A DNA stretch of 64,000 nucleotides from the NCBI GenBank assembly GCA_018398575.1, contig JAGTXZ010000021.1:2852001-2916000 (forward strand). Direction: 5' to 3'. The notes beneath the pieces are model-generated. The model searched no databases. It was given only the letters and a program-made list of their open reading frames with translations, and was not told the origin of the DNA. The translations under genes were made by a program, and so were the position numbers. Positions 31,004 through 41,935 of this stretch are shown one piece after another. The stretch comes from Ampelomyces quisqualis. Taxonomy: Eukaryota > Ascomycota > Dothideomycetes > Pleosporales > Phaeosphaeriaceae. Numbering within the stretch: the first letter of the stretch is position 1; each line of letters begins with the position of its first letter.

Positions 31004-32494
31004 TCATGGCTTCCAACCCCCCGTCTGATCCCTAAAGAACCCCTTCGGATCCACCTCCCCACTGACCCTCTTCGCCAACGCCCTACTCTCAGGCCTCAAC
31101 CTGCCGAAATAATCCTGCCTGTAAAACCCATAGTTCATAAACAGCGGCAGATACGCCTGCGGCAACTTCCCTTCGTCCTGCCAGTTCAGCACGCGCTGCC
31201 TGACACCCGTATACGTCGCCTCCATTGTGTCGGCCATTTCTTCGTAGAGATTCTGCGGCAGGAAAGCGTAGTTCATTTCGACGATGAAGCGATCTACCGA
31301 CGGATCGACGTCGATGAGATCAGTGCTCAGGGCGCGCGCTTTAGCTGCGATGCGTTTGGGAAACGGCTGCCATGCGATTGAGGCAATGATACCAGGGACA
31401 AGGAGCGTGGTGGAGGACATGTTGCGCCAGTGGTTGTGTAGAGTTTCCATTACTTCTTCGGAGTTCTCGGCGGACGGGATGGGAATGGTTTCGGTGGCGA
31501 TGTCGACGACAGATGCTTTGACAATGACCCAGTTGCTCAGCGCCATGAGGTCGGCGTAGGTGCGTGTGCGTGTGGTGTCGAGGAGGGGGTTGACGTCGGT
31601 GAAGTTGTCGAAGATGCCTGCGGGAGGGGATGGGCCGTCGTAGAAGAGAAAAAGAATCCATGAGTCGACGACATTGATGTTTGCGCGCTCCGCGGTGACG
31701 ATGATTGAAGCCTTTTCGTCTTCGTTGTACTCTGTAAAGTCGCGGACAGCTTTGAGGAGTTGCTTATCCTTGGAAGGAGTGCGCAGGTAGACAAGATTGC
31801 CACCCCAGACATTGCCTTGTCGACGTGCCTGAAGGCGGTAATTTGTGATGACACCAAAATTGTTGCCACCACCTTTCAGGGTCTTGAAGATGTCTGGGTA
31901 GTTTTCGCCATCGATGTGGCCGATTGTGCCGTTGGCAAAGACGATTTCGTATTCGAGCACGGAGGAAGCAGACCATCCGTACTGTGTGCTCATATAGGAA
32001 AGGCCACCACCGAGGATGAGACCACCTATTCCTGTGTTGCCGATGCGTCCACCAACAAAGGTCCAGCCACTACCTTGTAGCTTGGCAGCAATGCCGTCGA
32101 GTCGGTTGCCAGGACCAGCATCCAGGATTCCGGTAGCTGGATCAAGGTTCGCTTGGTCAAGGTGCTCAAGCGCAATGAGTGGACCACCTTCCACACTGCT
32201 CCAGCCATTGTTGGGTGTGTGGCCACCCGATTTGATAGCAAAGCGCTCAGTGGTGTTGGCAATGATCTGAACCACGATAGATACTTCCTCCACGGTTTTT
32301 GGAAAGGCAATACAGGAAGGTAGCATGGCAGAACATGACGAAGACCAATATTGTGTTTGTTCTTCGATGTATGCTAAACTCAGTGGCCTCGACACATTGA
32401 CGTAGCCAAGAGCTTCGATAGAAGAGCAGGCATCCGCACGGACGGAGACTGCTGATAATAGTCCCGAAAGAATAGCGAACGAGAAAGACCTCAT
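31004..32494 (-). CDS. Secreted FAD-linked oxidase, berberine-bridge-enzyme type
   Basis: 496 residues with a signal peptide (MRSFSFAILSGLLSAVSVRA) and a PCMH-type FAD-binding domain: PKTVEEVSIVVQ, then FAIKSGGHTPNNGWS, whose histidine is the expected covalent FAD attachment site. GGLILGGGLSY and EIVFANG complete the fold. The second covalent cysteine found in some BBE enzymes is not seen at the usual place (GWSASS), suggesting a single covalent link. The C-terminal BBE motif region is NYGFYRQDYFGRLRPESRAL. Such enzymes oxidise alcohols, sugars or alkaloid-like compounds. The start was set at 32494 because it gives a clean secretion signal; an in-frame ATG at 32551 is upstream. No intron. Confidence 0.88.
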   Translation of the reverse strand: MRSFSFAILSGLLSAVSVRADACSSIEALGYVNVSRPLSLAYIEEQTQYWSSSCSAMLPSCIAFPKTVEEVSIVVQIIANTTERFAIKSGGHTPNNGWSSVEGGPLIALEHLDQANLDPATGILDAGPGNRLDGIAAKLQGSGWTFVGGRIGNTGIGGLILGGGLSYMSTQYGWSASSVLEYEIVFANGTIGHIDGENYPDIFKTLKGGGNNFGVITNYRLQARRQGNVWGGNLVYLRTPSKDKQLLKAVRDFTEYNEDEKASIIVTAERANINVVDSWILFLFYDGPSPPAGIFDNFTDVNPLLDTTRTRTYADLMALSNWVIVKASVVDIATETIPIPSAENSEEVMETLHNHWRNMSSTTLLVPGIIASIAWQPFPKRIAAKARALSTDLIDVDPSVDRFIVEMNYAFLPQNLYEEMADTMEATYTGVRQRVLNWQDEGKLPQAYLPLFMNYGFYRQDYFGRLRPESRALAKRVSGEVDPKGFFRDQTGGWKP

Positions 32495-34109
32495 TGTTTC
32501 GATGTTCGATGCCCACATGTAAGCTGATGGCTGGAGAGCGACATTGGCCACACCTTATACACAAACACAATACTAGAGCTTTGGAGTGACGTTGTTGCGC
32601 ATTTGCCAAGTATCGTGAGTTCCCCTGCAGGCATCGAGGCGAGCATGTGTGTAGTATGGATAGGCTGCTGAGATCCGATAGTCTTCGCCAACAGTCCAAT
32701 CAGCGATGCTCGATTGTAGCATTCCCAGAGTATCACACTCGACTCAAGTCGCGACCAGGATGTTTAACCTGGACCTACCTCCTAGATCTACCACACAATA
32801 CGTCGAGGTCACTCCACAACCGCCTCGCTACCATGCGTTGTGATGTACGTCCAATGCCAGGATACGAGCTGCACCACCGACGTCAGATCCCATCCTCTTT
32901 GAGCGAGGGTACCTTATCCTGGAATTGGTGAGGGCTCGTATATGCATCTGAGCTGTGAGTGTGTTCTTAGGATAGGCTCTTGCGTGCTCTTTGGTACCTG
33001 ACGCTCACGAGACCAAGCAATCCAAGTATGTACAGTAAGATTCTACCTTATCCGAGCCGCGGTCTGATACGAGAGGTAACGATCGACATACTCATCTATT
33101 AAGCCTTACCGGACACTCCCGCGAGATAACCAAAATGGGCTCTGTTGTATAGGATTCAGGTGGAGCTGCGCGGGTGATTGGGAATCCGTTGTGTCGCGCT
33201 ACGGAGAAGCACGCAATACTACGAAGGCTGTTCGTAGGACATATCGAGTGCCAGAATGGTTACAATTAAATGAAAAGTACACGTCCAGATCGTTTTCAGC
33301 CTTGCTTTCAGGAACAAGGTGGTGTCGTTCGGTGTTGGGATCCGAACTCGGGTGAGCTCTCGCTTACCTACCGGTAGTGTTTGTACGACAATAGATACAG
33401 CAGTTTCGTACAGGCTGAATACACAACGTCTCGCTTCGCTATGCGCTGACCCATTTTATGAAGACATTAGCCCGAATACGGGAACCTCGTGGACATTTGG
33501 GGTGCCAAGATAGGTTTTGCTCCGGTGGGTTGGCGACTTTCAGCTCTCCTTCCCTCCCTATTCGTGGATACAGATCCACCAAACTCAGAGGTGGGTGCGC
33601 TTTTTCATCAGCCGTGCAGACATAATTTGCTATTTCCGCATTCGATTTTGTAAGCAGTCCTTCAGGCCCAGTAGTTGGCGCATTCGGGAGCTTGGCATCC
33701 TTGATGAAGTCCGCTCGGGTACGCGCCGTGACCAGAATCAAGTGAACGTTTTGAAAGGAAAGCGCTAGACTGCTGTACCAGTAAGCGAGAGGAGATCGTT
33801 GGACGCGATGGCATTGTAAAATGCCAGGATTGAATTGAATCCAAAAGCGTTCGGCAAGGCTAGCTGTGGTTTGTCTGCTAGGTTGCTCACGTGCGTATGT
33901 TGAGTTGAGCCTAGGACACATTATCCACGATAGAAACCTAGCTTCGCAGGCCAGTTCATGATTACATCGTCGATAGTGCTCGTAAGAGTACTTTATAGCG
34001 AAACAAGCGAGACTCGGGACTCTCTTGATGGGCTGCAGACGAGGCTGACAGTGGACCTGCAGCTGCCGTGCTTACATGCAAGGCCGAAATTTCGGCTACT
34101 TCGCACCCC
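32495..34109. other. Long intergenic region, one doubtful open frame
   Basis: Between the oxidase promoter and the MFS transporter 3' end. The minus strand 33921-33439 is open for 160 codons (segments LILVTARTRADFIKDAKLPN and SLVDLYPRIGREGELKVANP look protein-like). However, it has no recognisable domain and no supporting structure; it could be a relic. Nothing else coding. No terminal inverted repeats of a transposon were noticed. Confidence 0.3.
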
Positions 34110-35573
34110 TCAATCGTCCCTAGAATCCGCATGTCGAGTGCCGTCTCCATCCCGGGCAACGCTACCTAGTGCTGTCGTCCTTGGCCGCACCCTCGCAAAC
34201 ACAACCCACACCACCAGTGCCAAGACGGTTTGCGCGAGGATGGCGTATCGAAATACTCCAATGCCCAGACTCTGAACAACCGCTCCAATGGCAAACGGCA
34301 GAAATGCGCCTCCAACCTGTCCCAGTGAACTGACGAAGCTAACCGCAGCGATGTGCAGCTCGCCTGGAAGTAGTCTCGTTAGAACGACTACACCGGAGGG
34401 AAATAATGGCCCCATGATGGATCCGACCATAGTCATCAGAAATATCGAACTGATAGGCGATGACAGGGCGGCGAAGAGGATCTCGAGACCGATTGCGCAG
34501 AGGAAGTAGAGCACTACGGCGCGACGCACACCGATTTGCTCGGTGCAGAAACCAAGTACTAGGCGACCCACGGCCATGCCAATCCAGAAGCCAGAGGAGC
34601 AAAGACTTGCTAGGTAAGGGGTTGCATTGCGGTTTCGAAGCATGAAGGATACGACCCATCCTGAGACTGCAGTTTCGGTACCGACGTAGGACAGGAAGTA
34701 CGCTGCACATAACCAAGTCGCTGGATAGCGGAATATGGCCTTTGCATCAAGCTTGGTGGTAGGACTAAGAATTTCAGGTTGCAGAATACTTGTCAACAAT
34801 GCAGACTGTTTATTCTGGCGATACACACTCGCCGTTGAAGTCGAGAAAGCCGAGAGTAACACAACGAGGTCGATAACCGATAGCACAACCTACGCACCTC
34901 CTGCATCAATATTCTCTCCAACAATCAAACGTGATCAGAGAGTTTCAACAAACCAACAGTAACGAACAGAGAAAAAAACTGAACTTACCAAAACCCAATA
35001 CCAACTCCACCACGCCCACCCCCTCTCCACCATCAGCGTAACCAAAAATGGTCCCCCCGCTCCACCCACACTATACCCCCCATGCAGAAACCCACTCACC
35101 ACATTCCCGCCCTCCATCGCCCCCGCCCACGCACACCAACTCCCGTCCAAAAGCCCCGTGCCCAACCCATTCACCGCGAACCCAAAACACACCCATCCAA
35201 ATTTTGGCCTTGCGGCAATCAGACTCGCAGCAGCGACTTGGAATACTGGGCCGAGGAACGCGATGCCACGTTGCCCGAGGTGGAAGTGGATAAGGGACGA
35301 AGCTTGCGCAGTGAGGATGTAGCCCGTTGGGCCAGCGAGGAACAAGAAGGACACGTGGATATCTGAGAGGGAGTAGTGGGATGAAAGGAGGGGGATGAGG
35401 GCGCCGATGGAAGAGGCGAAGAGGCCTAGGAGAGAGAAGGAGTACATTGCCGCAGCGATTTTGAACGTGGGGAGGGTATTATTGCTTTGGGCGGGTTTGT
35501 AAGATTCAGCATTGTTGACTTCATGGTTGTGGAGGAGGGGAGAGGTTTCGTTGTTGTTATAGGTGGTGGCCAT
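34110..35573 (-). CDS. MFS transporter (BSC6-like)
   Basis: Two exons, 35573-34989 and 34889-34110, separated by a 99-bp intron, give 454 residues with about 12 hydrophobic segments. The N-terminus is polar (SPLLHNHEVNN), then AAAMYSFSLLGLFASSIGALIPLL as TM1 and GYILTAQASSLIHFHLGQRG as the motif-A region. The second half has WIGMAVGRLVLGFCTEQIGVRR, a clear MFS loop motif. The overall look is that of the fungal Bsc6-like group, whose substrate is unknown. It is encoded next to the secreted oxidase and the ATRR-like enzyme, but common function is not shown. Confidence 0.85.
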
Positions 35574-35900
35574 GGTTGGTGATGTAGGTATGGCCCTGGT
35601 GACGCGACGTGGCGCTTTGAGGGAGATGGGGTGTTGATTACGTTGGCAATGTTATTTTGCTCAAAGGACGGCGTAGAAAGGTACAGCACAACGGCTCAAA
35701 TCCCTACACACACTGAGGGAGACGTGTAGTGAGATGGAATAGTGATGAATGTACCACGAAGTTCGCACTCAGTCACCGTGAATGGTTGGTCAGCCAAGCA
35801 ATTCACCTCACGCTAAAACGACCAATCGTCGTCTACAATACCACACTCCATGCACCTTGTCTATATATGCTATCAACCGCTGGTTCTGCTCACTATCAAA

Positions 35901-36519
35901 TCAAAACTGCCACCTGGCTTTCGTTTTCCTCGATCTCTTCATCACCCCACCCGGCAGCAAACTCTTATCCACTATACTCAGCGCGCTAAACCTTGTCTTC
36001 AACTCCTCAGCACACAAATGCATCGTCCACCTCGTCTCGCTGCTCAAATCACTCCAGTCCTCTCCATGCGTTTGCGACAGTTCCGTGGACCACGGCTTCA
36101 CGTCCTTGGCAAGGTGGACGTCCTGCACCTCAGGCTTGAGCATGAGTTCCTTGAACGCGCCGAGAAGATGAGTTGAGTACACTTCGCGATGACATTTGCA
36201 CTCTTCAAAGCTGAAGAACGATTCGTCGAGGATTGAAGGATTCAGCGGCATCTTTGTATGCGCGCTTTTCGTCGGTGTGGAATTCGGCGATGCGGTCTTG
36301 CTGTCGCTCGAAATCTCAGTTCTTTCGGACGAGGAAGAACAGTGAGTCTGGGATGTTGCGCCGAAGCGTGCTTGAACTCTTTTTGCGTAGATGTTTGGTT
36401 ACACTTGCGTCGTGCGTCCCGAGGATGGCGTCGATGTGCGTTTGGCCGAAGCAATTTGTGACACGTGATGACAGAAAAACGAAACGCGCTTTCACGTGAT
36501 TTTCGTGTCTAGCGCCCAA
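35901..36519 (-). pseudogene. Decayed gene of unknown function
   Basis: Two protein-like stretches on the minus strand appear to belong together. From 36519: VTNCFGQTHIDAILGTHDAS and RRNIPDSLFFLVRKN, then TGA, continuing in the same frame with DFERQQDRIAEFHTDEKRAY. In a shifted frame SILDESFFSFEECKCHREVY runs on, open to a stop at 35901 through LLGAFKELMLKPEVQDVHLA and DKSLLPGG. One stop and one frameshift therefore interrupt an otherwise smooth protein of about 190 residues. The stop could come from a CGA-to-TGA change. I do not recognise the family. The 327 bp to its left (35574-35900) hold only the promoter of the MFS gene. Confidence 0.5.
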
Positions 36520-36794
36520 CCCGCTTCGAGATGGACCCCTCTTCCAAGCATCAAAACATCACTGGGAGATAGATCCGTTGCGCGTGTATATCTACCACGG
36601 TCAATGGGAATTTAGGGGCTTCGCATGGACAATGGTCGGAACCTGAAATGCAAGCAAAGTGGCAGGACGATGGACACGCAGCGATAGGGCGGCGGTTGGC
36701 CCACAGCGCAGCCCAGGGCCATGCTTGGACACGATGCTCAGCGTCAGGTCGCTCCCTTCACCGCACCTCGCCGCGCTTGTAGCGAAACCTCAAG

Positions 36795-37641
36795 ATGCGT
36801 CGGACAATTGCACTGCTGTTTATAGTTGCGCAGCTCTTCGCGCTCAACACTGCGCATCGTGACTGGCTGGTCAAGGGCCTGCCCCAGTGCTGGCAAGACT
36901 GCTTCAAGGCCACCGGGGATGGCTGTTCTTCCAGCTCGTGTAAGTTGCCGTGTCTTTCACGTGACAAGCCCTCGCTGACACCACCCAGGCATCTGCAAGA
37001 CGTCTGCGGACAGCACCTCTTACCTGCCCGGCGCCATGTCTTGCACCGTGTCCAAATGCGACGCCGATGAAGTGGCGCTAGACATGTTCCTTGGGCCCCT
37101 CGGTATGCTGTGCTCAGGCATACGTTGTCCCGTCCCAGATGAGGTCATCAGGGCAGCCTACGCAGCGGCAGCCGACTCACACGACGAGCGACCACAGTCG
37201 ACAGGCGCAGCCTCGACGACGACAAGCAGCAGGAAGCCGGAGCACAGGACGTCGAAGAAACCCGAGAATGGCCCAGAGCTGACTAGCACTATTCGCTCGA
37301 CCCTGACCAGAACATCGACGGACAGCAGCGGCCACACCCTGCAGATCGTGGTGCCGATTGTCGTTGGACCATCGGGTGTCAGCACGGGATCTGTGTCGAC
37401 GTCAACGTTGACTGGACCATCAACAACCCGTGCTCCTGAGCCATCCCTCTCGGATCTGAGTTTGATGCCCTCCTCAACATCGGCTGCCGCCCCTCAAGAA
37501 ACGGGGGGCTCGGCTGGAGGCAACCGAGGGAGTGGAGGCAGCGGGAGTCCCTTTGATGCGCCAGCTGCCGCAACGCGATGGACTATCCCAGCGCCGCTAC
37601 TCGGCATGGTAGCGCTTGCGATGCTCTACATGAGACTGTAG
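36795..37641 (+). CDS. CFEM-domain GPI-anchored cell-surface protein
   Basis: Exons 36795-36939 and 36989-37641 encode 265 residues. A signal peptide (RRTIALLFIVAQLFALNTA) is followed by a CFEM domain with eight cysteines in the standard order: CWQDC, GDGC, CICK, SCTVSKC, LCSGIRC. A Ser/Thr-rich stalk follows and then a C-terminal hydrophobic tail (PAPLLGMVALAMLYMRL), as for a GPI-anchored wall protein. CFEM proteins bind haem or act in adhesion and virulence. In haem-binding members an aspartate stands just before the CxC pair; here the segment reads CSSSSCICK with no Asp, so haem ligation is doubtful. The intron falls inside the cysteine cluster, a usual place for this family. Confidence 0.9.
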
Positions 37642-38338
37642 CGAGTCCCGGTCAAATGGAGAACACGTGCATAGACGGTGTTAATGGTGGCACATATGGC
37701 AGGACGAGATGCAATTGCGATACCCAGACTCGACCACAATGCCTAATGTAATGGAATTGCGTCAGAAGCCCAGCCTGACAGCGACAGTGCTTTGTAACGC
37801 ACTTGTTCGACACACAGAGTGGCCCACATGGGTAGCTTGTAGTATACAAAAACAGCTCACTGCGTTCCTTGAGCTTTTGGCCAATCATGCTGTGCCCATC
37901 GTCGTTTCAAATGCTCTCGCTCTCGCCCTCGGAAGGCGAGCCTATTTCGACTTGTTCACGTGGATTCGTAGCATCCGAGTCGAAGCTATCCGTGCCCGTT
38001 TACACCTTTCGTACGAGACTAGGAATGATAGCGGACCGTCCGCGCCCCGCCAGCGAATCACAGTGCTCGCATATGTCGACAGCATCCGAGGCATTTTTTC
38101 ACAAGCATCAACCCCAACGACGTTGCTTTCGGAGCACGCGAACGGGTCTGTCAAAGCATCGGTACGTCATCGTGTTAGACGTGTCATGCAGGGGAGAGTC
38201 TGAAAATCTTGGGATATAGCCAGAGCGTTGCGCACCACCTCCGGATTGCATATTTCAGTGATACCCAAACATCTACACATCTAATTCTGCAGTGGTTTCC
38301 CCACTTGTTTAGAATTCTTCACTATCCCTTCTTTGCAT
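37642..38338. other. Intergenic region, promoter of the CYP505 gene
   Basis: Open frames at 37709-38203 and 37869-38219 overlap out of frame and show no domain. The region holds the 3' flank of the CFEM gene and the promoter of the P450 gene; no repeat seen. Confidence 0.4.
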
Positions 38339-41300
38339 ATGGATAGCAGCATGGAACACGCAGTGATTCCCGGCCCACCCGGCCTGCCAATCGTCGGCAA
38401 CGTGTCCGACATCGATCCAGAGAACCCAATCCAGAGTTTGAATACACTGTCAGCACAATATGGTCCAATCTGGCGATTCAGTCTGGCTGGCAAGGAGCGT
38501 ATCGTCATAGCCTCGCAAGCCCTCATGAACGAGATCTGCGACGAGGAACGCTTCTCAAAAGTTGTAGCTGCAGCACTAGAGCAAGTGCGCAACGGCGTCC
38601 ACGATGGACTCTTCACAGCCTACGGCCCACAAGAAAGGAACTGGGGCATCGCGCACCGAGTCTTGCTTCCAAAACTCGGCCCACTATCCATCCGCAACAT
38701 GTTCAGCGAAATGCACGACGTAGCTTCACAACTCGTCATGAAATGGGCGCGACATGGACCAAATCATACCATCCAGGTCGTCGATGACTTCACACGTTTG
38801 ACATTGGACACTATCGCCCTATGTGCGATGGACTACCGCTTCAACTCATACTACTATCAAAGCATGCATCCATTTGTGGACGCAATGTCAGACTTCTTGA
38901 AAGTCAGTGGTGACAGGGCGAGGCGTGATCCTATCTCTCAAATGTTCTATCGTGCAGAGACGGCGAAATACTGGGAGGACGTCGAACTAATGCGAAAGAC
39001 GAGCTTAGAGGTCATCAAGACGAGGCGGGAGTCTCCCACAGAGAAGAAGGACTTGCTCAATGGTATGCTGCACGGCGTCGATCCAAAGACGGGAGAAAAA
39101 ATGAGCGTGAGTGAACTTGCTTCAATACACATGACGGATGCTAATATTGCCAGGACGAAAGCATCGTCGACAATCTGATCACTTTCTTGATTGCTGGACA
39201 TGAAACGACATCTGGTCTTCTGTCCTTCACCTTCTACTATCTCCTCAAGACTCCGGCGGCCTACGAAAAGGCCCAGCAAGAAGTAGACAAGTCGATTGGC
39301 AAGGGACCCATCACAGTGGACCATCTCACCAAGCTTCCTTTCCTGAACGCAGTGCTCCGCGAGTCTCTTCGCCTGTCACCTACCGCGCCCTCAATTAGTC
39401 TGACAGCCAAAGAGGACACCGTACTGGGCGGCAAGTATCCAGTTAAGGCAGGCTCTCCTCTCGCGGCGCTATTGCCCATGATTCACCGGGATCCCGTCGC
39501 GTATGGAGAGGATGCCGAGGAATTCCGGCCCGAGCGTATGCTGGATGAAGAGTTTGAGCGTCGCAACAAGCAGTTCCCTAATTGCTGGAAACCGTTCGGA
39601 ACCGGTATGCGAGCTTGTATTGGACGACCTTTTGCGTGGCAAGAGGCTCTTCTTGTACTCGCCATGCTTTTGCAGAACTTCAACTTCACCATGGAAGACG
39701 CTTCGTACCAACTGCAGATCAAGCAGACCCTCACTATGAAGCCCAAGGACTTTCACATGCGCGCTCATCTACGTAATGGGGTGTCTGCTACAAGCCTTGA
39801 GCGAGCGCTAATTTCCGCTTCCCTCAACGAGCCGCCACCTGTGAAGGGTGGTCAGGAGGTCCGAAGAGAGAAGGCAGCGAAGGGCAAGCCGATGGCAATA
39901 TACTACGGCTCGAACACTGGAACATGCGAAGCTCTTGCTAATCGCCTTGCAAGTGACGCAGTAAACCATGGCTTCAGAGCTGATGTTGTAGACAGGTTGG
40001 ATGCAGTACGGGATAATGTGCCGATTGATAAGCCAGTCGTGATAGTCACTGCCTCGTATGAAGGGCAACCAGCAGACAACGCCGCACATTTCGTCAACTG
40101 GGTCGGCACGCTCAAAGAAAAAGAGCTGGATAATGTATCGTATGCCGTCTTTGGTTGCGGTCACCGCGACTGGGCAAAGACCTTCCAGCGCATTCCAAAG
40201 TACCTCGACAGCACGCTTGAACAGCGCGGAGCTACAAAGCTAGTAGCTATGGGCAGCACCGACGCTGCGCAAGGTGACATCTTTACCGACTTTGAGACAT
40301 GGGAGGACCAAACACTTTGGCCAGCCCTGCGTGAAAAGTATGGCTCATCCGAGGTTGAAGGCGAAGGATCTCTCGAAGCCACTCTGGACGTTGAAATTTC
40401 CACACCCCGCTCCACTATCCTCAGACAAGACGTCCACGAAGCTCGTGTCGAAGAAGTCAAAGTTCTGTCTGGCTCTGGTGTGGGCGAAAAACGACACATT
40501 GAAATCAGTCTACCATCAGACATGTCCTACTCTGCGGGCGACTACCTTGCCATCCTCCCGCTCAACCCCAACGAAAACATCCGCCGAGCAACAAAATACT
40601 TTGGTCTCTCTTGGGACAGCATGCTGACCATCTCCTCCGCCGGCCCAACAACCCTACCCACCGACACCCCCATCAGCGCCATCGACGTCTTCGGTGCATA
40701 CGTCGAACTCGCCCAACCCGCGTCCAAACGCAACATTCTCGCGCTCGTCGACGCAACTCGCGACGAGACCACGCGTAGCGAACTCAGCCGGCTTGCGGAC
40801 TCCGCCTTCACCGAAGAAATAACCACCAAGCGCGTATCCGTGCTCGATCTCCTAGAACGCTTCCCAGAAGTTCATTTACCACTCGGTGTATTTTTAAAAA
40901 TGCTGCCCCCCATGCGCGTCCGACAATACTCCATCTCGTCATCTCCGCTCTGGAACGCCAACAACGTCACCCTCACCTACGCCGTCGTCGACCAGCCCGC
41001 GCTTTCCGGACAAGGCCGATACATCGGCGTCGCAACGAATTATCTGCGCGACTTGAAAGCCGGCGATAAACTGCACGTCAGCGTACGCCCAAGCCACGCT
41101 GCGTTCCACCTACCCAAAGACCCAACGACGCCCATCATCATGATCGCGTCCGGGACAGGCCTCGCGCCGTTCCGCGGCTTCATCCAAGAGCGCGCCGCGC
41201 AAATCGCTGCGGGGAGAAATCTGGCTCCCGCGCTGCTTTTCTACGGATGTCATGCTGCGGATACGGACTTGTTGTACTCGGACTTGTTGGCGCGCTGGGA

Positions 41301-41604
41301 AGATCTCGGCGCTGTCAGTCTGCGCTATGCATTTTCTCGCGCACCTGGAGAGTCGCACGGGTGCAAGTATGTGCAGGACCGCGTCTATCACGAGAGGGAG
41401 GAGATTATTGAACTGTTCGACAAGGGCGCGAAGTTATTCGTCTGTGGATCCAGGGGTGTGGGGGAGGGTGTGCAGGAGTGTTTGATTCGGATTGCCAAGG
41501 AGAAGGTAAAGAAGGAGGAAGGGAGGGAGGCGGATGATCAGAAGGCGAGGGAGTGGTTTGAGGGGCTGAGGAATGAGAGGTTTGCTACCGATGTTTTTGC
41601 TTGA
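38339..41604 (+). CDS. CYP505 self-sufficient P450 (P450foxy / fatty-acid hydroxylase)
   Basis: Fusion of a cytochrome P450 and an NADPH-P450 reductase, like P450 BM3 and Fusarium P450foxy, which hydroxylate fatty acids near the omega end. Exons 38339-39106 and 39154-41604 give 1072 residues (BM3 1049, P450foxy 1066). P450: N-terminal IPGPPGLPIVGNV without membrane anchor, I-helix AGHETTS, ExxR in ESLRLSP, haem loop FGTGMRACIGRPFA. Reductase: FMN flavodoxin YYGSNTGTCEALANRLA; FAD motif RQYSISSSP; NADPH motifs GTGLAPFRGFIQER and CGSRGVGEGVQE. The C-terminus FATDVFA has phenylalanine where BM3 has tryptophan. Starts at 38339 or 38351 are both possible. The only intron is 47 bp. Confidence 0.95.
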
Positions 41605-41935
41605 TAGGGCTGAAACAGAAGACTTTGCAGAAACAAAGTCAGAAACACTCTCTCTAAGCCTTCAAGATGTATGCGTCTTCCCGCTCCAAAGTCCTGCACT
41701 GCATCATTAGCTGATCGAACTTATCCCAAACTCAAGCGCCCCTACTCCTCTCGCTGAAGACCGTACCATTGAGGTGAAAGATTTAGGACAGGGCAATTTG
41801 ATTCAACGCGTTCGTAGACTTGATGGCGCAGATAATGAAGGCGTGTTAAGGATTTCCAACCTGGATATAACACCCACAGATACATGATTCGTCCGAGCTG
41901 AAATCCACACACAAGCTACACAAACTTGCCAGATC
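41605..41935. other. Convergent intergenic region
   Basis: Lies between the 3' end of the P450 gene and the 3' end of the broken dioxygenase. No coding or repeat signal seen. Confidence 0.4.

Noticed and set aside
33319..33513. Possible transposon or tRNA-like fragment (GGATCCGAACTCGG)
   Set aside because: No terminal inverted repeat, target-site duplication, transposase-like protein or complete tRNA fold was seen.
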